Assembly: GCF_003148845.1 (NCBI RefSeq)
Contig: NZ_QGHA01000002.1
Coordinates: 666,974 to 730,973 of the forward strand
DNA length: 64,000 bases
Origin: Mucilaginibacter oryzae
Lineage (GTDB): Bacteria; Bacteroidota; Bacteroidia; Sphingobacteriales; Sphingobacteriaceae
Reading direction: 5' to 3'
Numbering within the stretch: the first letter of the stretch is position 1; each line of letters starts with the position of its first letter. The translations under genes were made by a program, and so were the position numbers. The notes under the pieces were generated by a model. That model did no database searches. It had not been told where the DNA came from and saw only the letters and a list, made by a program, of their open reading frames with translations. Below, in pieces: positions 9,319 to 18,132 of this stretch.

Positions 9319-10323
9319 GTGAAAAAATTCAATCTTAAGGTAGGGATCCCGTTTTCTGTTATGATCTCGGTAGTGGCGATACTATTGAGGCTAATCAGGC
9401 TGGAAACCGCAGACCTGCGGCACTATCTGACACTTTTGGTGTATTTTTTCTGCTTTTCGCTGCTTTGCTGGGTTGGCAACCATTTGCTGCTGAAAGCCGA
9501 TTTTGTTAAGAGGGGGATTCATAATCGCCTTCGGTTTACATTGGTAACCCTCCTTTGCGGTTGTATACTCACTGTGATTTTTGATAAAATTATTTCAAAA
9601 TTATTTGGAGAGTTTTTATTGTCGGGTGATCTGCCGGGCGACAGAAGGATCGAGTTGATCCTCTTCCGCGGAACACTGCTTAATTGCTTAATTGGATTTA
9701 TTGTTTATCAATTGATCAGGATGAAAGAAAACGAGCGGGATAAGTTGGAACTGGAACAGTTAAAACAAGCTAATCTCCAGGCTAACCTGTCGTCTTTAAA
9801 GGAACAGTTAAGTCCCCACTTTTTATTTAACACCCTCAATACCCTAACTTCATTAACTAATGACCAACCTGTAAAAGATTATGTGGAAGAACTTGCAAAT
9901 GTTTACAGGTATCTTTTAAGCCACAAGCAAAAGGATTGGGTTACTATTAAGGAAGAACTTCATTTTATCGGATCGTACCTGTATATTATTAAAATAAGAC
10001 TGGAAAAGGCTATCGAGATCTCCATCAATATCGATCAGGAGTTTATGAATTACAAGATCCCGCCGGTAACCATGCAATTGCTGATTGAAAACGCCACCAA
10101 GCACAATGTGGTGGCCGAGCAAAAGCCATTAAAGATCGATATCTACACGGAAGCAGGGTACCTGGTTGTCAAAAATAATTACCAGTTTAAAAAGACCCTC
10201 GAAGCCTCGTCGGGTATCGGGCTGAACAATATCATCCAGCGCTACCGGTTATTGTTTAACAGGGATATTGTTATCGACAAGAACGAAATGATGTTTAAAG
10301 TACAGCTACCGCTTATACCATGA
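9319..10323 (+). CDS. LytS-type sensor histidine kinase
   Basis: The product is a 334-aa membrane kinase. It begins with GTG at 9319 and has about four hydrophobic helices in the first 135 residues and no large extracellular domain. A short coiled coil (KENERDKLELEQLKQ) leads to the His_kinase domain with the phosphoacceptor motif QLSPHFLFNTLNTL (His near residue 172), and then an HATPase domain with LLIENATKHN and GIGLNNIIQRY. Its last codon overlaps the regulator start (ATGA at 10320). The absence of a ligand domain suggests it senses through its membrane part or through the adjacent transporter. Confidence 0.93.
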   Translation: MKKFNLKVGIPFSVMISVVAILLRLIRLETADLRHYLTLLVYFFCFSLLCWVGNHLLLKADFVKRGIHNRLRFTLVTLLCGCILTVIFDKIISKLFGEFLLSGDLPGDRRIELILFRGTLLNCLIGFIVYQLIRMKENERDKLELEQLKQANLQANLSSLKEQLSPHFLFNTLNTLTSLTNDQPVKDYVEELANVYRYLLSHKQKDWVTIKEELHFIGSYLYIIKIRLEKAIEISINIDQEFMNYKIPPVTMQLLIENATKHNVVAEQKPLKIDIYTEAGYLVVKNNYQFKKTLEASSGIGLNNIIQRYRLLFNRDIVIDKNEMMFKVQLPLIP

Positions 10324-11081
10324 ATGTATTGATAATTGAAGATGAGGCCCGTTCAGCCCGGGAATTGCAGGCCGTGATAACAGCCGTTAATCCCGCCGTT
10401 AAAATCATTGGGGTTTTAGAATCGGTAGAACAAAGCCTGAACTGGCTGGCATCAAACCCCCAGCCCGACCTTATATTTTCTGATATTCAACTTGCCGATG
10501 GCTTAAGCTTTGAGATTTATGAGTCGGTCAGGATCACTTGCCCTATCATTTTTTGCACCGCGTTTGACGAATACTTAATGAACGCGTTTGATACCAATGC
10601 CATCAGCTATCTGTTAAAGCCCATTAACGAAGCCAAGGTTCAAAAGGCGTTTCTTAAATTGAATACATTGCTTGGAACTGTTAAAAAAGAGGAGTCTGAT
10701 TTCCGGATCGAGAGATTATTAGCAAGCCTGAAAAAAAATTACAAAACCACATTGCTTGTGAGCCACCGGGAGAAGATCATACCGGTGCAGGTTAAAGATA
10801 TCGCTTATGTGTGTCTCGACACTACGCTGATACGGATGGGCACCTTCCAAAATCAGCAATATTTCATGACAAGCAGCATGGATGAATTGGAAAAGATGCT
10901 CGATCCCGAACTTTTTTTTCGTGCAAACCGGCAATTCCTGATCAACAGGAACGCAATCGGGAATGTAGAAAAGTTCTTCACCAGGAAACTCGCTGTAAAG
11001 CTTACAGTAGAAACCCCGGAACGCATATTAGTGAGTAAAACTAAAGCCCCGGAGTTTCTGCATTGGCTGGAAGGACTATAA
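10320..11081 (+). CDS. LytTR-family response regulator
   Basis: The product is a 253-aa regulator. A receiver domain (1-120) has acidic residues IEDEA, phosphoacceptor D55 in IFSDIQLADG, Thr/Lys switch residues in CTAFDEY and LLKPI. A LytTR DNA-binding domain (about 150-250) has the HREKIIPVQVKDIAYV and FFRANRQFLINRNAI motifs. It is coupled by overlap to the kinase and is the last gene of the transporter operon, so it probably regulates that operon. LytTR proteins bind direct repeats upstream of their targets; no clear pair of such sites was found by eye before 4969. Confidence 0.94.
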   Translation: MNVLIIEDEARSARELQAVITAVNPAVKIIGVLESVEQSLNWLASNPQPDLIFSDIQLADGLSFEIYESVRITCPIIFCTAFDEYLMNAFDTNAISYLLKPINEAKVQKAFLKLNTLLGTVKKEESDFRIERLLASLKKNYKTTLLVSHREKIIPVQVKDIAYVCLDTTLIRMGTFQNQQYFMTSSMDELEKMLDPELFFRANRQFLINRNAIGNVEKFFTRKLAVKLTVETPERILVSKTKAPEFLHWLEGL

Positions 11082-11155
11082 TATACTGGGGACTGTCAGG
11101 TTACAACCGGGTCCGCACGGTGTAAAATTACCCGCCCGATGCTCCGCAAATTATG

Positions 11156-11932
11156 TCATTCATCATTATCGGTCTGTTCTGGAATCAAATCACCTTTAAC
11201 GGCTTTCAATTCGCCCCTTCTTCCATCAATGCCATAACTGTCAAAATAAATAAAGCGGGCGCCGCCAATTGATTTAACCTTGCCTATGTTTTCGCCAAGG
11301 TCATCAAACCTGTCATACCAGCGAATGCGGATACCACCCACCGATCTTAGGCGGCCAGCGTTATCCATTCCATCGTAATGCGTATAGTAAGTAAACCGGG
11401 TATCGCCAATGGCTTTTATTTTACCGGTCAGTTCCGGGCCATCAAACCGGTCGTACCAAACCACGGATAAATCACCCACCGATTTAAGTTTTCCTTGCAA
11501 TTCCTGCGCGTCGAACCTGTCGTACCATTTTATGGCTATGTCTCCAACAGATTTTAGCTTGCCTTGGTTGTCCATGTCAAACCTGTCGTAATAGGTAAAC
11601 CTCGTATCGCCCACGGTTTTTATTTTTCCCTGGTTATCCATATCAAACCTGTCGTAGTAAGTGATCTGCGTATTACCGATAGATTTTATCCGCCCGATGT
11701 TGTCAAAACCATCGTATTGCGAACGGTATGTTATCCTGCCATCGCCGCCTGTCAGCGGAATTTTGCCTTTGATGAAAAGGTATAGGATAATATCATTATT
11801 GGTAATTTCGCCGCGCCGTGACCGCCTGTCTCTGTTGCTGAGCAGGGTGCCGTCAGTTGAATTAACCTGCGCTTTGCCTGTTGTACAAAAGCTTAAAATA
11901 ATTGCGATGATTAACAAAGGTTTAGATAGCAT
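11156..11932 (-). CDS. Secreted tandem-repeat protein, unknown function
   Basis: The product is a 258-aa protein not recognised as a named family. It has a signal peptide (LLIIAIILSFCTTGKAQ) and then a basic linker (SNRDRRSRRGEI). From about residue 64 to 240 there are roughly seven imperfect repeats of about 24 aa with the pattern YDRFD-x4-G-K-[IL]-K-[ST]-[VI]-G-D-x4-YYDRFD. Aromatic residues and Asp alternate regularly, as in beta-hairpin repeats that build a roll or solenoid. The final unit breaks the pattern (GELKAVKGDLIPE) and the tail is acidic. It stands alone, convergent with the regulator gene. An exported adhesive or structural protein is plausible but unproven. Confidence 0.75.
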   Translation of the reverse strand: MLSKPLLIIAIILSFCTTGKAQVNSTDGTLLSNRDRRSRRGEITNNDIILYLFIKGKIPLTGGDGRITYRSQYDGFDNIGRIKSIGNTQITYYDRFDMDNQGKIKTVGDTRFTYYDRFDMDNQGKLKSVGDIAIKWYDRFDAQELQGKLKSVGDLSVVWYDRFDGPELTGKIKAIGDTRFTYYTHYDGMDNAGRLRSVGGIRIRWYDRFDDLGENIGKVKSIGGARFIYFDSYGIDGRRGELKAVKGDLIPEQTDNDE

Positions 11933-12056
11933 GAGTATTGAAATTTAATGAGCCGTTTACCCGGTCATAGCTATATGATGCAGAAACCTGCGCAAAGTTT
12001 AACAGCCTTGACCAGCTATGTAATAGTATGCTGATTAATAGTAAAATATTTTTTAT

Positions 12057-12089
12057 AAAAAAAGGACGCAGTGTTACGTGCGTCCTTTT
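12057..12089 (-). terminator. Terminator of yajQ
   Basis: On the minus strand AAAAGGACGCA, an 8-nt loop and TGCGTCCTTTTTTT form an 11-bp stem with a T-run, 20 nt after the stop codon of the YajQ gene. Confidence 0.85.
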
Positions 12090-12109
12090 AAGCGGTTAAG
12101 CGAATGGCT

Positions 12110-12601
12110 TTAATCGCGCATATTGATATATTGTAAAGGTTGCCCAAAATCATCAGCACGGCACAAACTGATCACGGCCTGCAGGTCATCAATCTTTTTT
12201 CCCTGTACACGTACCTGGTCGTCCATGATGGAGGCCTGTACTTTAAGGCCGCTGTCTTTTATCTTTTTAACTATTTTTTTTGCAGCTTCTTTGTCGATGC
12301 CTTCTTTTATTTTAATTTCCTTACGGATCATGCTGCCCGACGCGTATTGTTCTTTGCCAAAATCAAGCGCTTTGGGGTCGAGGTGTTGTTTTACCATACG
12401 GCTGATAATGCTGTCCTGGATTGCCTTAAGGCGCATATCGTTTTCTGTAACTACGGTAATGGTGTTTGTCTTTTTATCCAGATCAACCGTACTTTTCGAA
12501 TCGTTAAAATCATAACGGTTCAGGATCTCTTTTTTTGCTGTATTGATAGCGTTATCCAGGGTTTGTCCGTCTATCTTACTTACTATATCAAAAGTTGGCA
12601 T
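12110..12601 (-). CDS. yajQ: YajQ family nucleotide-binding protein
   Basis: The product is a 163-aa cytosolic protein of the UPF0234/YajQ family, full length. Diagnostic segments are MPTFDIVSKIDGQTLDNAIN at the N-terminus, RYDFNDSKS (about 29-37), KAIQDSIISRMVKQHLDPKA and the end VRVQGKKIDDLQAVISLCR. Family members have been reported to bind cyclic di-GMP (Xanthomonas) and nucleic acids; whether this one does is not visible. It is monocistronic with its own terminator. Two long plus-strand ORFs over it (12123-12515, 12140-12703) are shadows. Confidence 0.93.
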   Translation of the reverse strand: MPTFDIVSKIDGQTLDNAINTAKKEILNRYDFNDSKSTVDLDKKTNTITVVTENDMRLKAIQDSIISRMVKQHLDPKALDFGKEQYASGSMIRKEIKIKEGIDKEAAKKIVKKIKDSGLKVQASIMDDQVRVQGKKIDDLQAVISLCRADDFGQPLQYINMRD

Positions 12602-12793
12602 AAGCAGTTTATTGTTTATAAATTGATTGGCAAAGCTAAGCTATTGTTAAATACAGCGCAATATTGCAACAATTTGTTTAACTTCTGCAATAAATTACAA
12701 TGAATAAAAACTACCGAATTGCAAATGACTTAATATTAAGTTAACAAATAAATAAGCAGTTTTGTAAATATGTGGCCGCGTGGCAACAATACT

Positions 12794-14839
12794 ATGGATA
12801 AACAGGCTCCCTTAATTAACAGAGAAATTAGTTGGCTTTATTTTAACGACCGTGTTTTGCAGGAAGCTGCCGATCCAACGGTGCCCCTGATAGAAAGGGT
12901 GCGGTTTTTGGCCATATTCTCGTCTAACCTCGATGAATTTTACCGTGTAAGGGTAGCTACCTTAAGCCGTCTGGCGGCTTTGAACGAAAAGTCGAAGGAG
13001 ATTTTAGGTTATAACCCTAAAAAGCTCCTCAACCAGATTAAAAATATAGTAGTAAGGCAGGAGCGTAAGTTTAACAACCTGTACGAGAATATCATTGTAA
13101 AGCAGCTTGCCGAAGAGAAGATCTTTATCCTGAACGATAAGCAGCTAAACGTAACCCGCGGTGCCTTCGTAAAGGATTATTTCAGGGAAAAGCTGCTGGC
13201 TACGCTGGTGCCCATCATGCTGAATGATTCGCTGCCTTTGCCCGAGTTACGTGACAGGGCGGTTTATTTTTTCGTAAAACTTACCACCAATAAAAAGGTG
13301 CGTTACGCGCTGATTGAGTTTCCTGACAACCTTTCACGCTTTATTAAACTGCCTGATACCAACAACCTTAAGTTTATTATCCTGCTGGATGATATCATCA
13401 GGTACAGTTTGGAGGATATATTTTTCATTTTTGAGCATGACAGTATCGAAGCTTACTCGATACAGCTTACCCGCGATGCCGAGCTTGACCTGGATAAGGA
13501 AGTAAGCGAGAAGTTTGTAGACGCGCTTGCGAAAAGCCTTCAAAAACGTAAAAAGGGCAAGCCGATGCGCCTGTTGTACGATTCGGATATGCCGATGGAT
13601 ATGCTGAAGTACCTCGTTAATAAAATGGGCCTGCATGGCGAAAGCCTGATTCCGGGTAACAGGTACCATAACTTCAAAAATTTTATTTCGTTTCCAAACG
13701 TTGGCGGGCCCGAACTGGAATACAGTAAGTATCCGGCGCTGCCGGTAGCCGACCTCTCGTTCGGAAAAAGCCTGATCGAGCTTATCGCTAAAAAAGATTA
13801 CCTGGTTAGTACTCCCTATCAATCGTACGATTATGTGATCCATTTTTTACGGGAGGCAGCTATCGACCCCAAAGTAAAAGAGATCAGCATAGCGGTTTAC
13901 CGCTTGGCCGAAGATTCGAGGGTGATCCACGCGCTGATCAATGCCGCGAAAAACGGCAAAAAGGTAAACTGCCTGGTAGAGCTCAGGGCCCGTTTTGATG
14001 AGCAGAACAATATCCACTGGAGTAACCGCCTGGAAGAGGAGGGGGTAACTGTACTTTACGGTATTCCCGGCTACAAGGTACACTCTAAAATTTGCCTCGT
14101 AACCCGCACCGAAAAAGGGAAACCGGCTTACTACGCCTGCCTTTCAACAGGTAACTTTAACGAGAAAACGGCCCGCATTTACGCCGATCATACCCTGCTT
14201 ACTGCCAATAAAAAAATCACTGCCGATTTGGTGAATGTATTTAAAGCCGTTAACCGCGGGTTACTGCCCAAAGGCCTCAAGAGCCTTATTGTATCACCTA
14301 TTGATTCTCGCCCGGCCATTTACAAGCTGATTGATAACGAGATCAGGAATGCCAAAGCAGGCAAGCAGGCTTACATGATATTGAAAATGAACAGCCTGGC
14401 CGATGAAGACATGATCAACAAGCTTTACCAGGCCAGCAATGCCGGGGTGAAAATTAAGATGATCATCCGCGGGATGTGCTGCTTAATAGCCGGGGTAAAG
14501 GGGTATAGTGAAAATATAGAGGTGGTGAGTATAGTTGATAAATACCTGGAGCATGCCCGGGTACACATTTATTGCAATGGTGGTAATGAATTGATCTATC
14601 TTACCTCTGCCGATTTTATGACCCGCAATATTGATAACCGGGTTGAGGTTGGCTTCCCGGTGTACGACCCGAAACTGCAGAAGGAAATAAGGGATATTAT
14701 TGACATCCAGTTGGCTGATAATACCAAGTCAAGGGAAATCAATAGCCAGAATACCAATAAATACCATAAAACAGATTCGCCTGAAAGCCACCGGGCGCAA
14801 ATAGAAATATATAATTATCTAAAAAGTAAAAACAAATAA
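12794..14839 (+). CDS. ppk1: Polyphosphate kinase 1
   Basis: This enzyme makes inorganic polyphosphate from ATP reversibly. The 681-aa product has the four PPK1 domains: N-domain with INREISWLYFNDRVLQEA and SSNLDEFYRVRVATL, H-domain, and C1/C2 phospholipase-D-like domains. The catalytic phospho-His lies in PGYKVHSKICLV and the second conserved His in YLEHARVHIY. The frame is open from an ATG at 12770, but the family N-terminus fits the ATG at 12794 better, so that start was chosen. It is followed 2 nt later by a Ppx/GppA gene, a classic synthesis-breakdown pair linked to the stringent and phosphate-stress response. Confidence 0.95.
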   Translation: MDKQAPLINREISWLYFNDRVLQEAADPTVPLIERVRFLAIFSSNLDEFYRVRVATLSRLAALNEKSKEILGYNPKKLLNQIKNIVVRQERKFNNLYENIIVKQLAEEKIFILNDKQLNVTRGAFVKDYFREKLLATLVPIMLNDSLPLPELRDRAVYFFVKLTTNKKVRYALIEFPDNLSRFIKLPDTNNLKFIILLDDIIRYSLEDIFFIFEHDSIEAYSIQLTRDAELDLDKEVSEKFVDALAKSLQKRKKGKPMRLLYDSDMPMDMLKYLVNKMGLHGESLIPGNRYHNFKNFISFPNVGGPELEYSKYPALPVADLSFGKSLIELIAKKDYLVSTPYQSYDYVIHFLREAAIDPKVKEISIAVYRLAEDSRVIHALINAAKNGKKVNCLVELRARFDEQNNIHWSNRLEEEGVTVLYGIPGYKVHSKICLVTRTEKGKPAYYACLSTGNFNEKTARIYADHTLLTANKKITADLVNVFKAVNRGLLPKGLKSLIVSPIDSRPAIYKLIDNEIRNAKAGKQAYMILKMNSLADEDMINKLYQASNAGVKIKMIIRGMCCLIAGVKGYSENIEVVSIVDKYLEHARVHIYCNGGNELIYLTSADFMTRNIDNRVEVGFPVYDPKLQKEIRDIIDIQLADNTKSREINSQNTNKYHKTDSPESHRAQIEIYNYLKSKNK

Positions 14840-14841
14840 CA

Positions 14842-15720
14842 TTGAGATACGCTGCCATCGACATAGGTTCGAACGCCGTGAGGCTGTTAATTGCTGATAT
14901 AATTGAAAATACGGGTTCGTTCTCGTTTAAGAAAAATACTTTGATCCGTGTTCCGCTTCGTCTTGGCGACGATGCTTTTATCCAGAAACATATATCTGAT
15001 AAAAAAGCCGCCGAACTGCTGAAAGCGATGCAGGCATTCCGCAACCTCATGGACGTTTATAAAGTTACCGATTACCTGGCCTACGCCACATCAGCTATGC
15101 GCGAGGCAGACAATGGCGACGAACTGGTAAAAATTATTAAAGAACAGGCCAATATCGATCTGGAAATTGTACACGGATCGAAGGAAGCCAGTGTAATTTA
15201 TGCCAGCCATATTGATCAGAACATCGATAAAAGCAAAAATTATCTTTATATTGATGTTGGCGGCGGCAGTACCGAACTTTCGCTGTTCTCGGCAGGCGAA
15301 ATGATAGTTTCGCGCTCTTTCAACATCGGTACCATCCGCATTCTTGATAACCAGGATACCGAAGAAACCTGGAACGACATGCGCGACTTTATCCGCGATA
15401 ATACCCGTAATTTTAAACAATTATCAGGCATCGGTACGGGCGGTAATATTAATAAGCTTTTCCGTTTATCTGACGAAAAAGACGGTTTGCCGCTTTCTTT
15501 CGCCAGGTTACGCCAGCTTTATACCTACCTCAGTTCGTTTTCATTAAAAGATCGGATCAATGTACTGGGCCTTAACCACGACAGGGCCGACGTGATTATC
15601 CCGGCCTGTGAAATTTACCTTACCGTAATGAAAAATGCCAATATCAAAAATATTTACGTGCCAAGGGTAGGTATGGTTGATGGTATTATTCAAATTTTGA
15701 TAGAGAAAAACTTACAATAA
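14842..15720 (+). CDS. Ppx/GppA family phosphatase
   Basis: The product is 292 aa and belongs to the actin-like ATPase-fold family that hydrolyses polyphosphate or pppGpp. It starts with TTG at 14842, directly after the ppk1 stop. Phosphate-1 motif AAIDIGSNAVRLLIADI is at the N-terminus, the second phosphate loop YIDVGGGSTELSLF is near residue 133, and SGIGTGGNINKL is near 195. The protein is the short form and lacks the C-terminal HD domain of E. coli Ppx. Position next to ppk1 favours exopolyphosphatase over GppA activity, but this is inferred from context. Confidence 0.9.
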   Translation: MRYAAIDIGSNAVRLLIADIIENTGSFSFKKNTLIRVPLRLGDDAFIQKHISDKKAAELLKAMQAFRNLMDVYKVTDYLAYATSAMREADNGDELVKIIKEQANIDLEIVHGSKEASVIYASHIDQNIDKSKNYLYIDVGGGSTELSLFSAGEMIVSRSFNIGTIRILDNQDTEETWNDMRDFIRDNTRNFKQLSGIGTGGNINKLFRLSDEKDGLPLSFARLRQLYTYLSSFSLKDRINVLGLNHDRADVIIPACEIYLTVMKNANIKNIYVPRVGMVDGIIQILIEKNLQ

Positions 15721-15747
15721 GCAGGTTAAAATTATTTTAATAAATTG

Positions 15748-15778
15748 TTTATTAATTTAAAAACTGTTTGTACATTTG
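15748..15778 (+). promoter_or_regulatory. Predicted Bacteroidota-type promoter
   Basis: TTTA (15748-15751), 19 nt, then TACATTTG (15771-15778) matches the -33/-7 pattern TTTG-N19-TAnnTTTG. Transcription would start near 15783, at the first of two hairpins before ubiX. Confidence 0.55.
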
Positions 15779-15781
15779 TAG

Positions 15782-15850
15782 TGCCCTCTCAAGGGCATGT
15801 TTTTCATAGGTAGATGTAGGGTCGGGTACAAGTTATTCGACCCTTTTTTA
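15782..15850 (+). ncRNA. Candidate small RNA or leader with two hairpins
   Basis: Right after the promoter come TGCCC-TCTCAA-GGGCA followed by TGTTTTT, and then AGGGTCG, a 13-nt loop, CGACCCT and a run of T (15818-15849), a strong intrinsic terminator. A transcript of about 65-70 nt would result. The hairpins could instead be the terminator of ppk1-ppx plus an attenuator of ubiX. No known RNA family was recognised. Confidence 0.4.
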
Positions 15851-15894
15851 TACCCTAAATTTTGTGCGTTAGTGAAGTTGCTGAAGGAAAATCC

Positions 15895-16458
15895 ATGAAG
15901 AGAAAAATAGTTGTAGCCGTTACCGGGGCAAGCGGGGCGATTTATGCCAGTCTGCTGTTAAAAAAACTCGTTCAGTTGCAAAACCAGATAGCCGAAGTGG
16001 GCGTAGTAATGTCTGATAATGCTAAAGACGTTTGGCGTTTTGAACTGGATAATGATGACTATACCAAACTCCCATTTAAATTTTATGCCAAAAATGATTT
16101 CATGGCGCCATTCGCTTCCGGATCGGCAAAGTTTGATACCATGATTGTAGTACCATGCTCTATGGGTACCCTCGGCCGCATTGCCGGAGGGATCTCTGAC
16201 GATCTGATAACCCGCGCCGCGGATGTGGTACTGAAAGAGCGCCGCAAATTGATTCTTGTAGCGCGCGATACGCCGATTAACCTCATCCACATCCGTAACA
16301 TGGCCACCGTTACCGAGGCCGGCGGCATTATCTGCCCGGCCATTCCATCATATTATAGTAAACCGCAAACCATCGAAGAACTGGCCATGACCGTTGTTAA
16401 CCGGGTTATTGATTTAGCCGGGTTACAAAATGAAAGTTATGAGTGGAAGGGGATATAG
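15895..16458 (+). CDS. ubiX: UbiX family flavin prenyltransferase
   Basis: This enzyme attaches a dimethylallyl group to FMN to make prenylated FMN, the cofactor of UbiD decarboxylases. The 187-aa product has the Rossmann start VAVTGASGAIYASLL, the flavin-site segment VVPCSMGTLGRIAGGISDDLI and the conserved LVARDTPINLIHIRNM and EAGGIICPAIPSYY stretches. The frame extends upstream to a GTG at 15862, but the family begins at MKRKIVVAVTGASG, so 15895 was chosen. No ubiD is in the window. In Bacteroidota it serves menaquinone-pathway or other UbiD-type decarboxylation. Confidence 0.94.
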   Translation: MKRKIVVAVTGASGAIYASLLLKKLVQLQNQIAEVGVVMSDNAKDVWRFELDNDDYTKLPFKFYAKNDFMAPFASGSAKFDTMIVVPCSMGTLGRIAGGISDDLITRAADVVLKERRKLILVARDTPINLIHIRNMATVTEAGGIICPAIPSYYSKPQTIEELAMTVVNRVIDLAGLQNESYEWKGI

Positions 16459-16483
16459 GGGATAATTTTCATAACTTGCTGTT

Positions 16484-16981
16484 ATGAAATTAAAGCTTAT
16501 CATCTCTGCGATAGTTGTTTTCCTCTTTTTTAAAAACCACTGTCGGGCCCAGACGGTTAAGGCTGACCTGAAACAATTAGGTTTTATGGCCGGGACCTGG
16601 GTGCAAAAGCACCAATGGGGTGATATGGAAGAATTTTGGGGCCAACCTATGGGCGATAGCATGATCAGTAGTTTTAGGGTAGTTAAAGATGGTAAAGTTG
16701 AATTTTACGAGTTTGTAGTGATTGAAGAAGCCAATGGCTCGCCGGTGCTGAAAATGCGGCACTTTAACAGGGGGAGCATTGCCTGGGAGGATAAAAATAA
16801 GCCACTTTTATTTTACCTTGTAAATATTGAAAAAAACAAAGCTGAATTTGAGCTCAAAAATAAATCAGTAAAGTTAACTTATCAACTTGCGGCACCTGAT
16901 AAGATGGATGTCATCCTCAACGAAAAGGATAAAACTGGTGGTTGGAAAAAAGATGTATTTAATTACTCCCGTAAAAAATAA
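16484..16981 (+). CDS. DUF6265-like secreted protein
   Basis: The product is a 165-aa protein with a short signal-like N-terminus (LIISAIVVFLFFKNHCRAQ). The body has the pattern of the DUF6265 family: LGFMAGTWVQKHQWGDMEEFW, GDSMISSFRVVKDGKVEFYEF, LKMRHFNRGSIAWEDK and a C-terminal MDVILNEKDK. Such beta-sandwich proteins are widespread in Bacteroidota; no reaction is known. It follows ubiX by 25 nt and may be read from the same transcript. Confidence 0.75.
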   Translation: MKLKLIISAIVVFLFFKNHCRAQTVKADLKQLGFMAGTWVQKHQWGDMEEFWGQPMGDSMISSFRVVKDGKVEFYEFVVIEEANGSPVLKMRHFNRGSIAWEDKNKPLLFYLVNIEKNKAEFELKNKSVKLTYQLAAPDKMDVILNEKDKTGGWKKDVFNYSRKK

Positions 16982-17095
16982 CCTGAATTTTAGCGGTCAT
17001 TGAAATAGTGGGTTATCTCCCGCAATCGTCACAAAATAATTAAAACCAAAGCCCCGCTGTTTGTATTGCTTATATTAAACACAAAATGTTTAGCT

Positions 17096-17908
17096 ATGAG
17101 CAACAATACACAATTATTAAAAGGGCAGGCAGCGCTGGTTACCGGTGCCGATAGTGGTATAGGCAAGGGCGTGGCGCTCGCTTTAGCAGCCGCGGGTGCA
17201 AATTTGCTTATCAACTATGCCCACAATCATGAATCTGCCGAAGATGTGGTAAAACAAATACAGGATGCAGGCGGCGAAGCTTTTGCCTTTCAGGCTGATG
17301 TAAGCCATGAAGAGGAGGTTAAGCAAATGTTTGCCGCTATGTTCGCTAAATATCAAACTATTGATATTTTGGTGAACAACGCGGGTTTGCAAAAAGACTC
17401 AAGTTTTGTGGATATGGAACTGGACGATTGGAAAAAGGTAATAGACATCAACCTTACAGGCCAGTTTTTATGCGCCCGCGAGGCCGCCCGCGAGTTTATC
17501 AGGCGCGGTATTGTAGAAGAAACAAGCAAAGCCGCGGGCAAGATTATTTGCATGAGCAGCGTACATGAAGTAATACCCTGGGCCGGCCATGTGAACTACG
17601 CGGCAAGCAAAGGCGGTATCATGATGTTTATGAAAAGCATAGCGCAGGAACTGGCACCCCATAAAATAAGGGTGAACAGCATCGGGCCGGGCGCCATTCA
17701 AACGCCCATTAACAAAGCAGCCTGGGATACGCCCGAAGCCCTGGATAAACTGCTCACGCTCATCCCTTACAACCGGATAGGGCAGCCGGACGACATTGGT
17801 AAACTCGCAGTCTGGCTGGCTTCAGACGAGTCGGATTATATCACCGGTACAACTATTTTCTCTGATGGGGGCATGACCTTATATCCCGGCTTTGCAGATA
17901 ACGGCTAA
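17096..17908 (+). CDS. SDR family NAD(P)-dependent oxidoreductase, glucose 1-dehydrogenase-like
   Basis: The product is a 270-aa classical short-chain dehydrogenase: nucleotide loop TGADSGIGKG (about 14-23), NNAG motif in VNNAGLQKD, catalytic Ser in ICMSSVHEV, and YAASKGG with the Tyr-Lys pair, followed by IRVNSIGPGAI. The C-terminus FSDGGMTLYPGF is typical of glucose-1-dehydrogenase-like members. The ATG at 17096 gives the normal family N-terminus; an in-frame TTG at 17066 is less likely. The true substrate is not predictable from sequence alone. Confidence 0.9.
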   Translation: MSNNTQLLKGQAALVTGADSGIGKGVALALAAAGANLLINYAHNHESAEDVVKQIQDAGGEAFAFQADVSHEEEVKQMFAAMFAKYQTIDILVNNAGLQKDSSFVDMELDDWKKVIDINLTGQFLCAREAAREFIRRGIVEETSKAAGKIICMSSVHEVIPWAGHVNYAASKGGIMMFMKSIAQELAPHKIRVNSIGPGAIQTPINKAAWDTPEALDKLLTLIPYNRIGQPDDIGKLAVWLASDESDYITGTTIFSDGGMTLYPGFADNG

Positions 17909-17946
17909 ATGACATTTTTATGACTGAGAAATCGGTTTAGCAAAAC

Positions 17947-17974
17947 GAAAACGCCATTTAATTGGCGTTTTTTG
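17947..17974 (+). terminator. Terminator of the SDR gene
   Basis: GAAAACGCCA-TTTAA-TTGGCGTTTTTTG: a stem with a T-run, about 40 nt after the SDR stop codon. Confidence 0.8.
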
Positions 17975-18076
17975 TTTTAGATATTGTAAAATATACACTA
18001 AGGTGGTTGTGAAATTTTAAATTTTTAACCAATAAAAGCCTGTAATTATTAAAAATTCATAAAAATTAATCAAAAT

Positions 18077-18107
18077 TTTAGATATTGATAAATCAGGCGT
18101 ATATTTG
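18077..18107 (+). promoter_or_regulatory. Predicted promoter of the small secreted protein
   Basis: TTTA (18077-18080), 19 nt, then a perfect -7 element TATATTTG (18100-18107). The start would lie near 18111, giving a leader of about 22 nt before the ATG at 18133. Confidence 0.65.
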
Positions 18108-18132
18108 TTGCGGATTTAAAATTTAAACGAAC

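Noticed and set aside
12123..12703. Two long plus-strand ORFs opposite yajQ
   Set aside because: Antisense to a well-conserved gene, no family features.
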